Shown: one piece after another, positions 45,701-57,684 of the stretch | How positions within the stretch are numbered: position 1 is the first letter of the stretch | Layout: every line of letters starts with the position of its first letter | Source: Heterodera schachtii | Lineage: Eukaryota > Nematoda > Chromadorea > Rhabditida > Heteroderidae | Assembly: GCA_023374025.1 (NCBI GenBank) | Contig: SIJG01000105.1 | Location: 62,001-126,000 of the forward strand | Length of the DNA: 64,000 nucleotides | Direction: 5' to 3' | Translations under genes and position numbers: made by a program | The notes under the pieces: generated by a model | The model's input: only the letters and a program-made list of their open reading frames with translations | What the model was told of the DNA's origin: nothing | Database searches by the model: none

Positions 45701-48700
45701 CCATTCCCTAATAAGGCACGACAAATGGAAAAGTCACGGTAAAAAGGAAAAAAAAGGGGGGCAACGAAAGAATTACGGTTGAAAAATGTGGACTTTTAAG
45801 AGTGCCGGCGGCAACAGCAGAGGTTGACATGCATTGAATTGACAAATAAATATTTAAGCATCGAAGAAAAAGCCAAATAAAAGTGGCCAGCAATTAGTGC
45901 TAATTATCCGCTCCTTTTTCTCTCTGTCTCTGATCGGCCGGTGCTCACTCAATGAATTCCCTAATTTTGAGGTTTAATTAAATTCACTAAAAATATCGCC
46001 ATAGTGATCCAATTATAAGATATGATGAGATGAGTTGTGCTTCCGATTAGCTCTTTCCCTCCCAATTTTGTCTCAGTTCGTTTCTCCCCCCCCCCCATTT
46101 TTCACAAACTGTCCGAATGCCAATGCCAATGATTGACTTACCCCCCCCCCCCGTCGATGTTTTGGTTTCCGTTCTCTTCGAGGTCAGTTGAATGCCGAGG
46201 GATTAAGGGAATGAAGAGCCATTGGTGAGAAATAATGAGGGGATGAGTTTTTTGGCATTATTAAAACGAATGTCACTTTGAGTAAACTGATGAAAATTAG
46301 GAGGGACAACTGAAAATTAATTAAGATTTGTCTTATTTTGGGAAAAGGGCTGAAAATGAGAGACAATTATTTGTTGCATTTGTCATTTTAATGATAAATT
46401 GATACGGTATTGCATTTACAGTAAGAAAAGGCATTGACAACGAAAAGAACCAAAAAACAAATTTTTTCTTCCCTCATAAAAAATAACTTAATGAGCTGAA
46501 CAATTGGGAAGAAGAACCCACATACAGTATCTGTCCCTTCTCAATACCGTATTCCCACTCCTAACACAAAAAAATGTCACGACCATCTGATAAGCGCAAA
46601 CGATGGATGCTCAAGGACAGTTTGGCGAAGTGACGTGTCCACGGCACTTCCGTCCCCGTCCCATCATCATCAAATCATCATCCATTCTCATCAGCAGAAT
46701 TGGGAGACGATGACGCGACAAATCACCGGAGAGGAGCAGCAATTAACATCCCCCGGGGGGAGGGGGGAGGGGTCCGTTGTTTGTTTCGTCCATGCCCAAC
46801 CCTGGGGCAAACTCAGCCACCACCACGGCAGTGCCATTCTCACCAATTCTTTTCAAAAATGACTTTTTATTATTCATTTTTAAGTCTTTTGACTCTCTAA
46901 AAAGCAAAACACCGACCAACAATATTTTTGCCTCTCTGTGAAGAAAACGGTGCTCATTAATAGAGGGGTGTAGGCGCTATATTTGTAAAATTGGGATGCG
47001 CAACAGCAGCCCCTCGGGGTCTATCCGCCCATGGGCAACGAATGGAAAACACCCCAAGGATTAGCATTCATTAATTGTACATTCATAAGGCGGCATCGCT
47101 CTTGATCGACAGATTTTGGGGAGATGGGGGATGAATGCGAAATAGAAGCTAATTGACCCCCGGGGCTACAAAGGGAGACAATGGGAGAGGGATTAGGACG
47201 GGGATTAACTGCGGAATGGACATAGGACAGAGAGAGAGAGAAAGACAGACATATTGTGCCGATGGAAAAAGCCGAAGAGACGGATCAGCGGACGGAAGCG
47301 GCGCGGCAAAAAGGGAAGGAATACTCTGCTAATTGTAACCAGTAATTAAGTCGAATTTCGAACATTAATTTTAATTTGCCATTGTTTCAGTTTTATTTCG
47401 ATTCCCAAATTCAGCTTCTGCTGATTTGCTAATTAACTTTCCTCCGGTCCCTTACCTGCTGCTGTTCCCTCCCCAATGGCCAATGACCATGACCCGGGCA
47501 AAATAAGTCAAAAGGACAGCCGAAAGAGCTGATTGACCTCAATGATGGGCTGGGCTCAGAGTTTATTCATCAGCAGAGGGATGGGGCGAAATTTGAGCAC
47601 ATTTGCGTTAATTAAGGATAAATTTGGGAAGGCGGGAAGGGAAGGGATGAAATGGCGAACGACACAAAAGGGGAGGAAGGGGAAGTTCAGGATGGGAACA
47701 CAACAGGGGGGATAGAGCAGAAGTTCAGGACGGACACTCCAAGGGATGGGAGGAAATTCAGGATGGGAACACAGCCCTGAGAATAGAGCAGCTGAAGTTC
47801 AGCAGAACGCACCCCCCCCCCCCCCCCCCCCGCCGGCGGCAGGAATTACCCGAGTAAGTTAATCCGCCGGTTAACTCACCCCCAGCTGCGGGTTTTAACT
47901 CGTACTAAATGAATGTTAGGGTTCTCGCTGGGCTTACCCGCAGCTGCGGGTTAAATTATCTTTGTAACGTTATTTTGGAATTTTTATAATTTTGAATGAT
48001 TGGCTACCCTGGCCCAACCCAGGGTAGGCAAGTTCGAAAAAGCAATTGGATGGAGGAAAAAAGTACTGTACCCACCTTGCTGCATTTGCTGCTGTGGCAA
48101 GAATACTGTAGACGACAATCGTACGACAATAATTCTACTGTACTTTTAAAATGACAAAAACAAATGGAAAAGGGCGAGAAAATGGAAATTTTGAGGAAAA
48201 CAAATTTAGTTTCTGCTAATTTTCGGTGCACGGGATTCTGCGCTTTGACAGGAAGTTGAGTTTTAAGGAAGGTGGGCAGTGGCACTCTCTGCCCATAATT
48301 CACTTTTCATAATTCTCACCACGCCCCCCGCCCAGAAAAATTTTTGGTATTACCGTAACCGGAACAGAAGGCGAGTGCTATTTGTACTCCTCCAAATTTG
48401 ACAAACAAAAGAGGAACAAAAGGCGGGCCCCCCAAATCCATCCAAAGCATTCACCTGGATGCATTTTGGGCATGTATTAGTGGGAAGCAAATGGCAAAAA
48501 TGGATTCGTCACGCTTGACGGACTGTTCCCGGGGAGGAGGCCCACCGCGGGCGGGACAAAGCCATGTCCACAAATTGCCCTTTCCATTAGAATTAGGACG
48601 GCTCGGACCGGACGGAGCGCCGTGGGCGCTTTCTCAGCCCTAATAAAATGCGGTGCAAAAACAAAACAAAATGTTGAAACAGAGAATAAATCAAAGCCCG

Positions 48701-48779
48701 TAACAGTGAGAAATTGGGGAGATTAAACAGTTACAACAAATGCGTAATTAATTTGCACTAATTATTCTAAATGTTTATA
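42714..48779. other. Six-kb gene-free, homopolymer-rich region
   Basis: Upstream of Pax6. No conserved exon found on either strand. Contains dense G and C runs (for example 43690-43702, 44961-44978, 45001-45008, 47813-47831), a short imperfect tandem (47683-47795, GTTCAGGATGGGAACACA units) and a palindromic segment near 47870-47960. Probably Pax6 promoter and distal regulatory DNA. Confidence 0.5.
47870..47962. repeat. Segment with AACCCGCAGCTGCGGGTT palindrome
   Basis: CAGCTGCGGGTTTTAA at about 47883 and ACCCGCAGCTGCGGGTTAA at about 47937 share a perfect palindromic core, and GGTTAACTCACC lies just upstream. It may be a small palindromic element; no target duplication was identified. Confidence 0.45.
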
Positions 48780-50076
48780 TCAGTTGAGAAAAGATTCTTC
48801 CTGATTCAAGAGCACAGAAACTGCTTCAAGAAGATTGTCTGCCAACATGTCCGGCGTCACTGTCGGATGCCGAGCCCATTGGGGTCTAACAAATAAATCA
48901 AATTGAATATGTATTTTAATTTAATAAAAATATGTGCTTCACCTCCATTTGCCCGTTTTAACTTGAACGCCGCTTATTCCAATTCGTTGTGCGCCGGCGA
49001 TATCGGACTGAATGTCGTCTCCAATCATAACAACCTTGAAAATTATTATTTACTTAAATCAATTACGGCCTTTAGCGAAACCAATTTAAATAAAAAGTTA
49101 AGAGGAAAGGGAGCAATAATCCCTTGCTAATTATAAGTTTAAAGCAATTGGAAAGTGCTCTTTTAAGGCGTGCGGCGGAGAATGGCGCCGTCCACCCGAA
49201 TTTTCGTAACTTCTCACTTCGTCCTTGCCCAATCCCATGTCCTCAACCGCACTCATAAAGTAACTCTCTTCCGGCTTTCCCACAGAAATATGTTCGCACT
49301 TTCGGCCGTCTCCATCGATTGCAAATTTTAGTGCTGCCGCATAAGCGCCCGTGTCAAGGCATGGGCCTTGGTCTGCTCTTTGGTAAAACCTTCTAATTGA
49401 TTAATCATTTTGCAATGCACTGATGTGTTTGATGAAATTCCACAACAAACCCATTGCCGAGTGAAATTAGCAATGGTTTTTCACTATTGAGCAATATTTT
49501 GAACACGCTGTTCATATTGTCGAAGCTGAGCTCGTGTTCTGCGTCGCCTAACACCACACAATTTGGGTTTTCGACGTTGGGAAATTCTTCAAAATCGGGA
49601 AGAACATCTGAAGTTCGAGGAGTCAAATTAAGTGTCCGTCATGGTTTTAGTCGGTTCAGTTGGTTCGCCAAATAATTATATCAACTCAAAGTCCAACTTT
49701 TAAACCTTTGTGCACTAGCAATTTTGGTCGTAGTCCATGCTGTCGAAGGTATTTGACAGCAACCGGTGCCGGTGTGAAAATGTGCTCAGGCTGAGGCCCA
49801 ACGAATCCGAGACGGTGTAATTTTTGGCAAATCGCTCCTCGTGTCCCACTACTTTCATTGCTTACAAAACGAACACAACTTAGCTCGTAAAGTCTAAGAG
49901 CAAAATATGAAGCATTTGGAACAAAATGTATAGGTATGATGCCTTTTAACTGCTTCAATCGACCCAGGAATGGCCTTGCCTCCGTCCAAAGAAGTGTCAA
50001 AGAGTACGCCATTTATGTCAACAAGAAAGCCGCGAATGCGCTGCGAACGAATTTTATCAGATAAAACGAAATTCAT
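48780..50076 (-). CDS. LHPP: LHPP-type HAD phosphatase
   Basis: Starts MNFVLSDKIRSQRIRGFLVD at 50076. HAD motif I is DINGVLFD, as in human LHPP where the second Asp is also replaced (DISGVLYD). Later segments RFVSNESSGTRG (motif II), GPQPEHIFTPAPVAVKYLRQ, NPNCVVLGDAEHELSFDNMN, KPLLISLGNG, VGKPEESYFMSAVEDMG and the motif IV block VVMIGDDIQSDIAGAQRIG follow LHPP in order; the last exon gives DMLADNLLEAVSVLL and TGA at 48780. Family function: hydrolyses phospholysine, phosphohistidine and pyrophosphate in the cytosol. It is divergent from the IRS gene (571 bp between starts). Confidence 0.88.
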
Positions 50077-50646
50077 CAAATTGGGATACAAAAATAAAAA
50101 AGTATTTCTAAAAAATGAAGCCCTGACAAAGCCTGTGAATAAAAATGAGGAAATGGGGTCGCTTACAAAAAGAAATGCTTTTACACACTATCCACTGATG
50201 AAAGACACACAAAATGATTACATTTATCTTTTTTTTTTGCTTTTTCCTCAAATTTTCTCTCCACCAAATGAAACTGAGTTATGAACTAATGGTCGCCCAG
50301 AGCAGCACATTCATTCTTTCGCTCGCTCTCTCCGCTGCTGTGTCTTTCCCTTTTTATTCTGCCGTGCCATACACAAAATTAAAATGCTTCAGTTGTTATG
50401 TATTAGCATATGTCATCGTTAATGGTTGCCTAGCTCGCGCCGCTTACGTTTTCATCCGAGATTCAAAGCACGAGCATTAAGCTGTTAATCCGTCCACTGT
50501 CAGTTTATCCCTCCATTTGTCAATCCATTTTCATCCTTCCTCTTCCATTTTTGCACTTACCCTAACAAACATTTCCCATATGCTAACATTAGTTGAATCA
50601 TTAAAAACAATTGGTCTATGCCCTAAAAACCAAATAAAATCATAAA
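50077..50646. promoter_or_regulatory. Divergent promoter region, LHPP / IRS-like gene
   Basis: 571 bp between divergent start codons. The frame at 50214-50480 has hydrophobic residues but no recognised feature; nothing else seen. Confidence 0.4.
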
Positions 50647-53600
50647 ATGTCCGTTTTCCTGAGAAATTTGTCCAAATCGCCCAAGTATAAAAGGCGGACT
50701 TGCACTGCTTTTATTGGGGGAACACCCGCTGAAATGACAACATCCATTGGCGGTGCCGCGTTTCCCACTGTGTCTCCGACAGCGTCCTCAAGTCGCAAAT
50801 CTTTTTTTGACACATCCGCCGCCTTTGGAACGACAATCTCCGGACATGCGCTGGTTGCCGTGTTCCCAGTGACCAAAAAAAGTGGCCGCGTAAGGCAATG
50901 CTTCGTCACAGTTCAACAAACGCTGTTCGAGGTACACAAAAATCAGAAGGACGCGAAAAACAAAAAACCGGCCAAATATCTCGTCGATTTCGGCGACGTT
51001 TTCAATGTTTCTATGCATGTTCGTTTTGATTTTATTTATTTATTTGAAACTATTGTTCTCCAAATTCAGAATGAACCAATTCAAATCAAAGATGACTGCA
51101 TTTGTATTATGGACCCAAATACTTCCTTTTTTGTTCGTCCCATCGATTCTGACTATGACCTCACTGCTTGGTTTGATTGGATCTTGGAAAGGTCGCGCGA
51201 GTGTCGAAGCACCAAACTTCTCCGGCCGGTGTTCCGTGAGGAATTTTTTGAGGTTTAAAATGCCTAGACCAAGATTAAGTACTTTTTATTAAAAAAAACG
51301 ATTTGTTTCTTTCTAAGGCTGCCTGGGATGTACAAATTGTGAAACGACCCAAACTCCGATGTGACTACTCCAAGCAACAGCCCGATGCTCAAAATGACGA
51401 TTTAACAGAAAAACGCACTAATCTGTTGGGCTTCCGTCGTCTTTGCTTCTGTGCCAATTCCTTTCTGCTCTTTTCTATTGGGTGCCGACCAATTGCAAAT
51501 GTCGATGCGCCCGAACCTTTCGAGCGCAGTGCTTTCGTGGAATTGCCGGTAAATTTTTTAGATGAATTTATTTTTTCCAAATTAATTTTGCCAAAGATAT
51601 TCAATTTAAGGAAGGGCCAAAGAGCAATTTTTCAAGCGTAGTTTTCATACTTATAGCAGCAGTGGGCGAACTTTCTAAAAAGGGCTAACAATTGTTTTAA
51701 AATTTTTTAAAAATTGGTTCCGGTTTTCCCCCTAAACATTCCATTGGAAGCAGCTCCCCTCTCTTTTTTCCCAGTTTCGCTTACAATTAGACCAACTTAC
51801 GACCCCTTTTCATCCGTTTTTTTATTATAAATTATTTAATGTTTTTTATTGCATAATTTTCCAGGAATATCATTTGTTTTTGGAATGTGTTCATAATTTC
51901 AGCTGAACGTTGTTTCCAACTATGGAACACAAGAGCGTTTCTTTTTCGTCCGCATTGGTCGCTGTTCTGAGATCGGTGGTGGTGAGCTGTGGATGGCAAC
52001 GGAGCATGGCGCATCGGCCCGGTCAATGCACGAACGGATCAGTCAGCTCAATTTGCGGGAATCCGAACGACGGAGGGCACAGGGCATCAAAATGAATTTG
52101 TAAGAAAAATGGGAAACTAGCAACAATTTAATTATTTGTTAGGCCAACCATCAGTTCAAGTGTGCTTAAAAGCCGGGCTCATCGGGAGCGTTCTCAAACG
52201 CAAAACCAATTGCAGAAAGCCAATTCGCAGTTCAGGTTTAAATGACAAAATGAAAATGATTTAAAAATTGGATTTTGCTAGTAAAGGGAGGTGTATTTTA
52301 AGGTTGCGTGGAGCTGTGCCCGACTCGGCGAAGTCGGTCTGTTCTTATCAGTCCGAATCAGCTGAGAATTGCTCTTCGCGAAAGGCATCGTCAAACTCCA
52401 CAAATCGTGTCAAGAAAAACCACCACCTGCACGCATCAAACGGAAGTTTAAGCGGCGTAAATAGCAACCCAACGCAACAATTGGAGCCAATTCGTGCTGC
52501 CTCGCACGCATGTCGGACCGACTCGGTCAGCAGCGGATTGCATTCAATCCCGGAACAGCGCGTGTTGAACGACGACGAAAGGAATAATGTGAGCGACCAC
52601 CAGGAGCAGCAAGGGAAAAGCGGGCCGAGCGAGGTGAATTTTGGCACAAAAAGCGCAAATTTAGAAGATTCATTCCTCCCCTTCGCCCACTCAATTAGCA
52701 AAGACAACATTCTGAAGCTGTTCAGACGAAGAAGACTTCCATTGCCGGACTGTTCGTCTCTCGATTTGGTGCCAAAATGTCTGACCAAATAACTGCTCCT
52801 TCTTCGCCAGCAACACGAACTGTTGGGATGACATTTGAATTCACTGGAAAAGGTATGCCAAAGTCTCCAATTAAAAAACCGTGCTGCTTTCGGTCGTTGT
52901 GCCACGACTTCGTTGGCCAACCTCGCTTTGTCTTCAAATCAATCGGCTCGGAACTCTTTAGTCGGCTCAGTCCTCGGTTTCCGTCTTACCAGAAACAACA
53001 GCAACGCAAATACAACCTTGGCAAATCGGCAAACGGTGGCACAAAGAACGACGTCTGCCTCAGCGAATGCAGCCATTTTCAGTGCCAATCCGACTTACGA
53101 TTGTGCCGAAGATTACATGACATTGTACGACACGGACAATACTACGACACAGCTGCAACAGCAGCAGTACGGTTACTCGTTGAATGCTCCGTCAGGAAGT
53201 GTGGGCAGTCGAATGTCCGCCGTTTCAAAAGACGAGTCCAGAAAGAGCAGTTCGTCTGCTGCTCCATACAGACGTACCAATTCACGGCCTTCTACGATTT
53301 CATAATGTCCTTTCAGAATTTTCAACCGGCAGCACCGGCTATTCATCGGACACACAACAACAAGGAAAAGGGCTGGGAACAATTTCGGCGGATTATGTCG
53401 AAATGGGTGCATACCAAAGTCATGCTGATGGTAAAACTCTGGGAGGAAAAGCTTATCTGTTTCTTGTTTTATTATTACCAGAGTCGAATTTTTCGTTGTC
53501 AGAAGTTCATTCGTATGTGCCGAACAGTTCCGAGCCGTATTGGACCTCGCCGGGCACGAGCAACAACAATGGATTTTGTTGTTCAGATTTGGGTTCACAG

Positions 53601-55730
53601 CCAACAGGGGCCGAGGCGCCCAGAGCCTATTCTTTGGGCTCTAAGCCTCACCAAACTCAATCACTTTCCTGTTGCTCGATGCGGCCGTCCAGCTCGGAGA
53701 TGAGTCGGTCTCCGCAACTGCTTCATCCTTGCTCAAACAGCTCCCCTCCAAACTACCTCAAAAAAGTTAAAATCGGCCAAACTGCAAAGAACCTTCACAA
53801 AGAAGCACTGGAAGCCAATTTCAATGGAAGAATAGGGCACAAAGATAGCCCAACAACAAACGAGGGGAAAAAAGCGAGTGTTGGCATTATGGGCGACACT
53901 CTGACACTTTCTGAGGATAAAACGAACGAAATGCGCAAAAGGGCACACTCAACTGGCAGCAAAGCATTGTGAGTTGAAATGGTCGTAACATTAAAAATAG
54001 CAATTTTTACTCGTCACTATTTTCAATTAAAATTCTTGTGATGGTCGATCCCTTTTTAGAATAAAATCGTCACTGAAGAAATTGACCGCTTCGTCTGCCG
54101 CCTTTAACAACCGTAAAACGTTGGGAATTGATGATGAATTATCTTCCATTGATGGGACCAATTCCCGAAGAAACACTTGCGAGGCGAATAAGTCGATGTG
54201 TAGCAGCACCACGTGTTACCCGCACTCCGAAGACCACGTGGAGATAGATTTTGGTCGATTTTGTTTTTATGGTCCGAACTTATCATAATTTACAGACCGT
54301 GATGAGTCTCCATCGGTCAGCTCATTGCCCTCTCTCCATTCTCGCAATTCTTCCATCGGAATGATGTCCAGCGGAGTTCGGTCCGCCCTCGACTCGATAG
54401 GCCGTGAAAAGCCTTCAGAGCGGCTGATTCGTGAACAAATTGGAAAAACTTCCACGACAAACATTGAAAGTGTGCAGCATGGCCGAAAACGAAGTGTGCC
54501 GGAAATGTTCCAAGGGGCAAACAACGGCAACAGCAACGCGAAAACGCATTCACTGTGTTCTGAGTTGGTTGAACAGAATCGGCTGCATCCGCACCGGAGA
54601 CTCACTTATGATGGGTCGGCACTAAGCATCAGAATGCGTCCCAAAGAAAAGCGAACACAACAACTTCATCAAGCTAACAAATTGGGCAGATCACCGCCAA
54701 GGTGTGTAACAATTGGCAGAGAACCGTCCAGACAATCAACAAGCAGTGGGATATCCACATCCAAATCCAGCGAGTCGACCACGACAACCGCAGCTGACTG
54801 TTCCCAAATTGGCCCGGTTGGCAGTCATCAACAAAATTCCAATGCCACAACGGTGGAAGCGATTGCGGAGCGGAAAGAATCCGATGAAAGTGATTATGTG
54901 CTGATGCAGAACACGTCGAATGGGGGAGATGAAGGAAATGAACTCTCAATGATTGATGAAAGCTGTGGAGCTGGGACAAAGTCTGTCCAACAACAGCTTA
55001 ACATCCGGACCATTGGCACCATTATGGAGTCTTCTTCTTCGCCATGTTCGTCCCTCGCATCCGCACAAAGTGGTGGGACCGGGCCGAAAAGCCCAGCAGA
55101 CAGTCGGGGCATTCCTTTCGTCCAGTCGGAAAATGCAAAATTAAAGGTGTTTCGGTTCTTCTTACGTTTCGGTATGCAGATTTTCAGGCGGATGATAAAA
55201 ATCTGCAGATGACTTCGTTGAGTCTGACCGATTTCCTGGATGAATATCATGAGCTTTCTCCTTCTTCAAAATTGATGACGCCTTTTTCATCACAACAACA
55301 ACAACTACAAGATACTGTTGTTGTTCCTGCAGCAAAAAGCCGAAGTCCGAGCTGTTCACCCCACGTCCAGGTATGTTGAAGTACGCCTTGAGGCATTTGC
55401 TAGTGATTTGTTCCCTTTTAGACTCGACGCCTTCCCCACCGTCAGCTCTCTCATTGTCAGCACGCGTGCCCCTCGTCGACTCGTGCTTATTTGCCACCAA
55501 ATGAAACTGTTAATACTAGTAATAATGTCCGACCATCGACACGTCGAAAAATTTCGGAACGGTCAGAAACTTTTGCTGCAAAACCAACGAAGCATAATCA
55601 AAGGCGTGATTATCAATTGAAAAACGAACGAAAGAAGAGGAGCGATGGACAGCACTCAAAGAAGGAAGACGATGAGCAACGGCACCTTTGTGACTATGCT
55701 ATAATAGCGACATCAAATGATAATACATAA
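50647..55730 (+). CDS. ist-1: Insulin receptor substrate (IRS) homologue
   Basis: N-terminal PH domain (GHALVAVFPVTKKSGRVRQ ... DYDLTAWFDWILERSR, about 50840-51200). The IRS-type PTB domain follows: AAWDVQIVKRPKLR, LLGFRRLCFCANSF, then ERFFFVRIGRCSEIGGGELW and RSMHERISQL (about 51318-52060). The long Ser/Gln-rich tail carries YVEM (53394-53405) and YVLM (54895-54906), both YxxM sites for the SH2 domains of PI3-kinase, plus a YMTL near 53112. Ends at TAA 55730. Introns join in phase where checked (for example 53271-53320 and 55371-55421). Family role: couples insulin/IGF receptor (DAF-2) to PI3-kinase (AGE-1). IRS proteins evolve fast outside PH and PTB, so the tail is assigned by position and open frame. 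Confidence 0.85.
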
Positions 55731-56347
55731 ATGTTCATATAGTGTTTCATTAATGCCAGTTTTTTCCTCATTTCCTGGCAAAAGCCTTTATTTTTCAATT
55801 ATATAGTACATATCTATTAGCCAATTAATTTTTTAGATTATTGTATAAAAGGATACATAGTACTAATTTTCTGCCTATTTGAGCGGAATTTAGGGAAAAA
55901 CCCGAGATATGAAGGACCAGCTGCAGGGGCCTTTCAGATTTTAAAATACGTCGTTTGTCGTTTCTCCAATTACAATTAAAAATTTAGAAAATCAAACTCA
56001 AAATGCTTAAAAACGGTCAGAATCGATGTAAAAAGGTTCGAAATTGGTTGGAAAAACAGAATTAGGGGCGCGCTTTCCCTTTTTCAGGCTGAAAAAGTGC
56101 CGGAATTGGAGTGCCAAACTCAACTGGGACTCAATTACCGCACTATAAAGGGCACTCAAAAGACATTTTAAATATTTTTTCTAGGGTAATTTGTGGCGCT
56201 GTCACGAATATGATCTTTGGTTTTCAAAATTTCGAACCCGAACCCCATTCGAACAAAAATTCGAAATTCATAAAAAGAAATCATATTTTTAAGGGTTTTC
56301 GAGGTCGCTGAACACGGTTATCACCTCCATTTTGACCAAATTCGAAC

Positions 56348-56400
56348 CCCGAAAGCTTAGGCCTAGGCTTAAGCAAGCCTAAGCCTAGGCTTAATCCTAG
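56348..56400. repeat. CCTAGGCTTA palindromic cluster
   Basis: GCTTAGGCCTAGGCTTAAGC is followed by AAGCCTAAGCCTAGGCTTAA, so the same decamer appears directly and inverted several times and can fold on itself. A related GACCTAGGCTTTATG occurs at 57191. Confidence 0.6.
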
Positions 56401-56791
56401 CCCTGCACGAAAAACGGAGAATAGATTCTGAAGACAAGACAGTATTTCGTGCATGCCTATTTTGAATTTCGGGTACTTTTCCGTTTTGCGCCTACACCAC
56501 AAAATTTTAAAAATTAATGCGAGTCCCTTTGGCGCGAGGACTGCAAAAGACGCAATGTTTGGGGTTTTTGTTCGAGGCTCATATTCGTGATCTGCGCATT
56601 TTTTTAACCAAAAAAATCAATTATATACTTGATTAAAAAATCGAGATAAAATCAATCAATGATTTTGAAAAATCCAAGCTCATTTTCTAGCCTAGGAAAT
56701 ATGCTTAAATTTTTAAATTTATTTTTCAAAAAAACAACAAAACTTTACCATTGCCATTTTTTCCAAATGGTCTTTTATGATAATATGGTTT

Positions 56792-57052
56792 TTAAATAAC
56801 GGCTCCGTACCTCCGCACCGTTTCACTTTGCATTTTAAACCTTTCAAAGGGAGTTGCCTTTACGGATGAGTTTCGGCCAGCGGGCACTTTTCCTATGGCT
56901 TTTGCTTTTGTTTTCGCTGGTCTTTTTGGCCCTTCACTTGGTCTGTTTTGCGTTTTATTTATTAAATTCCATATGATTGTTATTTTATTCAAGGATTTCG
57001 GCATTGACCCATTCATCGGCTTTTTGTTCCTTTGGCTTACGGATTTATCCAT
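56792..57052 (-). pseudogene. Possible Tc1/mariner transposase remnant
   Basis: The 86-codon frame includes MPKSLNKITIIWNLINKTQN followed by RPSEGPKRPAKTKAKA, loosely like a helix-turn-helix plus the GRPRKT region of Tc1 transposases. No catalytic DDE block was found nearby. This is weak pattern matching. Confidence 0.2.
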
Positions 57053-57684
57053 TCTTTTCTTTGCGTCACTCCGTTGCGCGAGGGTAACGAGATTTGGAGA
57101 AGGCGTAAAGATTGTCCTTACTTCTGTCGGTCGGTTTTATGCATCAAGCGATTTGCTGTTATGCTAGGGTCAAAAATTTCAGGCTTGCTTTGACCTAGGC
57201 TTTATGTTTTTAAATTTGTTGTACGAGTTTCCATTAACCCAGTCAGACTAATGTGGGCCAGTATATGGATGGCATTACTATGATACGGGAAACACGCTTG
57301 ATAATTTTTTCAAGTTTTCATGGATTTAAGTGCCAATTGTCTCAAAATTCGTTTTCGAAGTGCTCTTCTTTGTCCGTTTGAAGTACAACGGTTCTCAAGA
57401 TCTTCTTCTCACAATGCTTCCTTTTTGGTTTTGTTTCGCATTTGTCATTTTTATTCTGTCATCGCGCATTTATAAAAGTGTAAAAAGCTGTTAAATGGAA
57501 ATCAACCCCGTCAATTAAAAATTGCAACTAATACCCCAAAAAATGTTTTCGTTAACCCACTCCCCCCCCCCCCAAAATATAAAATCCATAATCAACTGAA
57601 GAAAAACAAATTTTTTCTGTTAAAACCATAATTAGAAGAGCGAAAAATAACACCACAAAATGTTGTTTTAAATCATTTTCGTCC

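Larger units (their letters stand above)
55731..57684. other. Intergenic region with transposon debris
   Basis: Two kb without an intact gene. Contains a CCTAGGCTTA palindrome cluster (56348-56400) and a minus-strand frame (57052-56792) weakly like a Tc1-type transposase N-terminus. Confidence 0.45.

Noticed and set aside
48398..48643. 81-codon plus-strand frame with Pro/Gly-rich end
   Set aside because: No recognised motif, starts within low-information sequence, and no partner exon found.
56895..57167. Hydrophobic 90-codon plus-strand frame, possible small membrane protein
   Set aside because: No family resemblance or ATG context that stands out, and it is antisense to the basic frame suggested as transposon debris.
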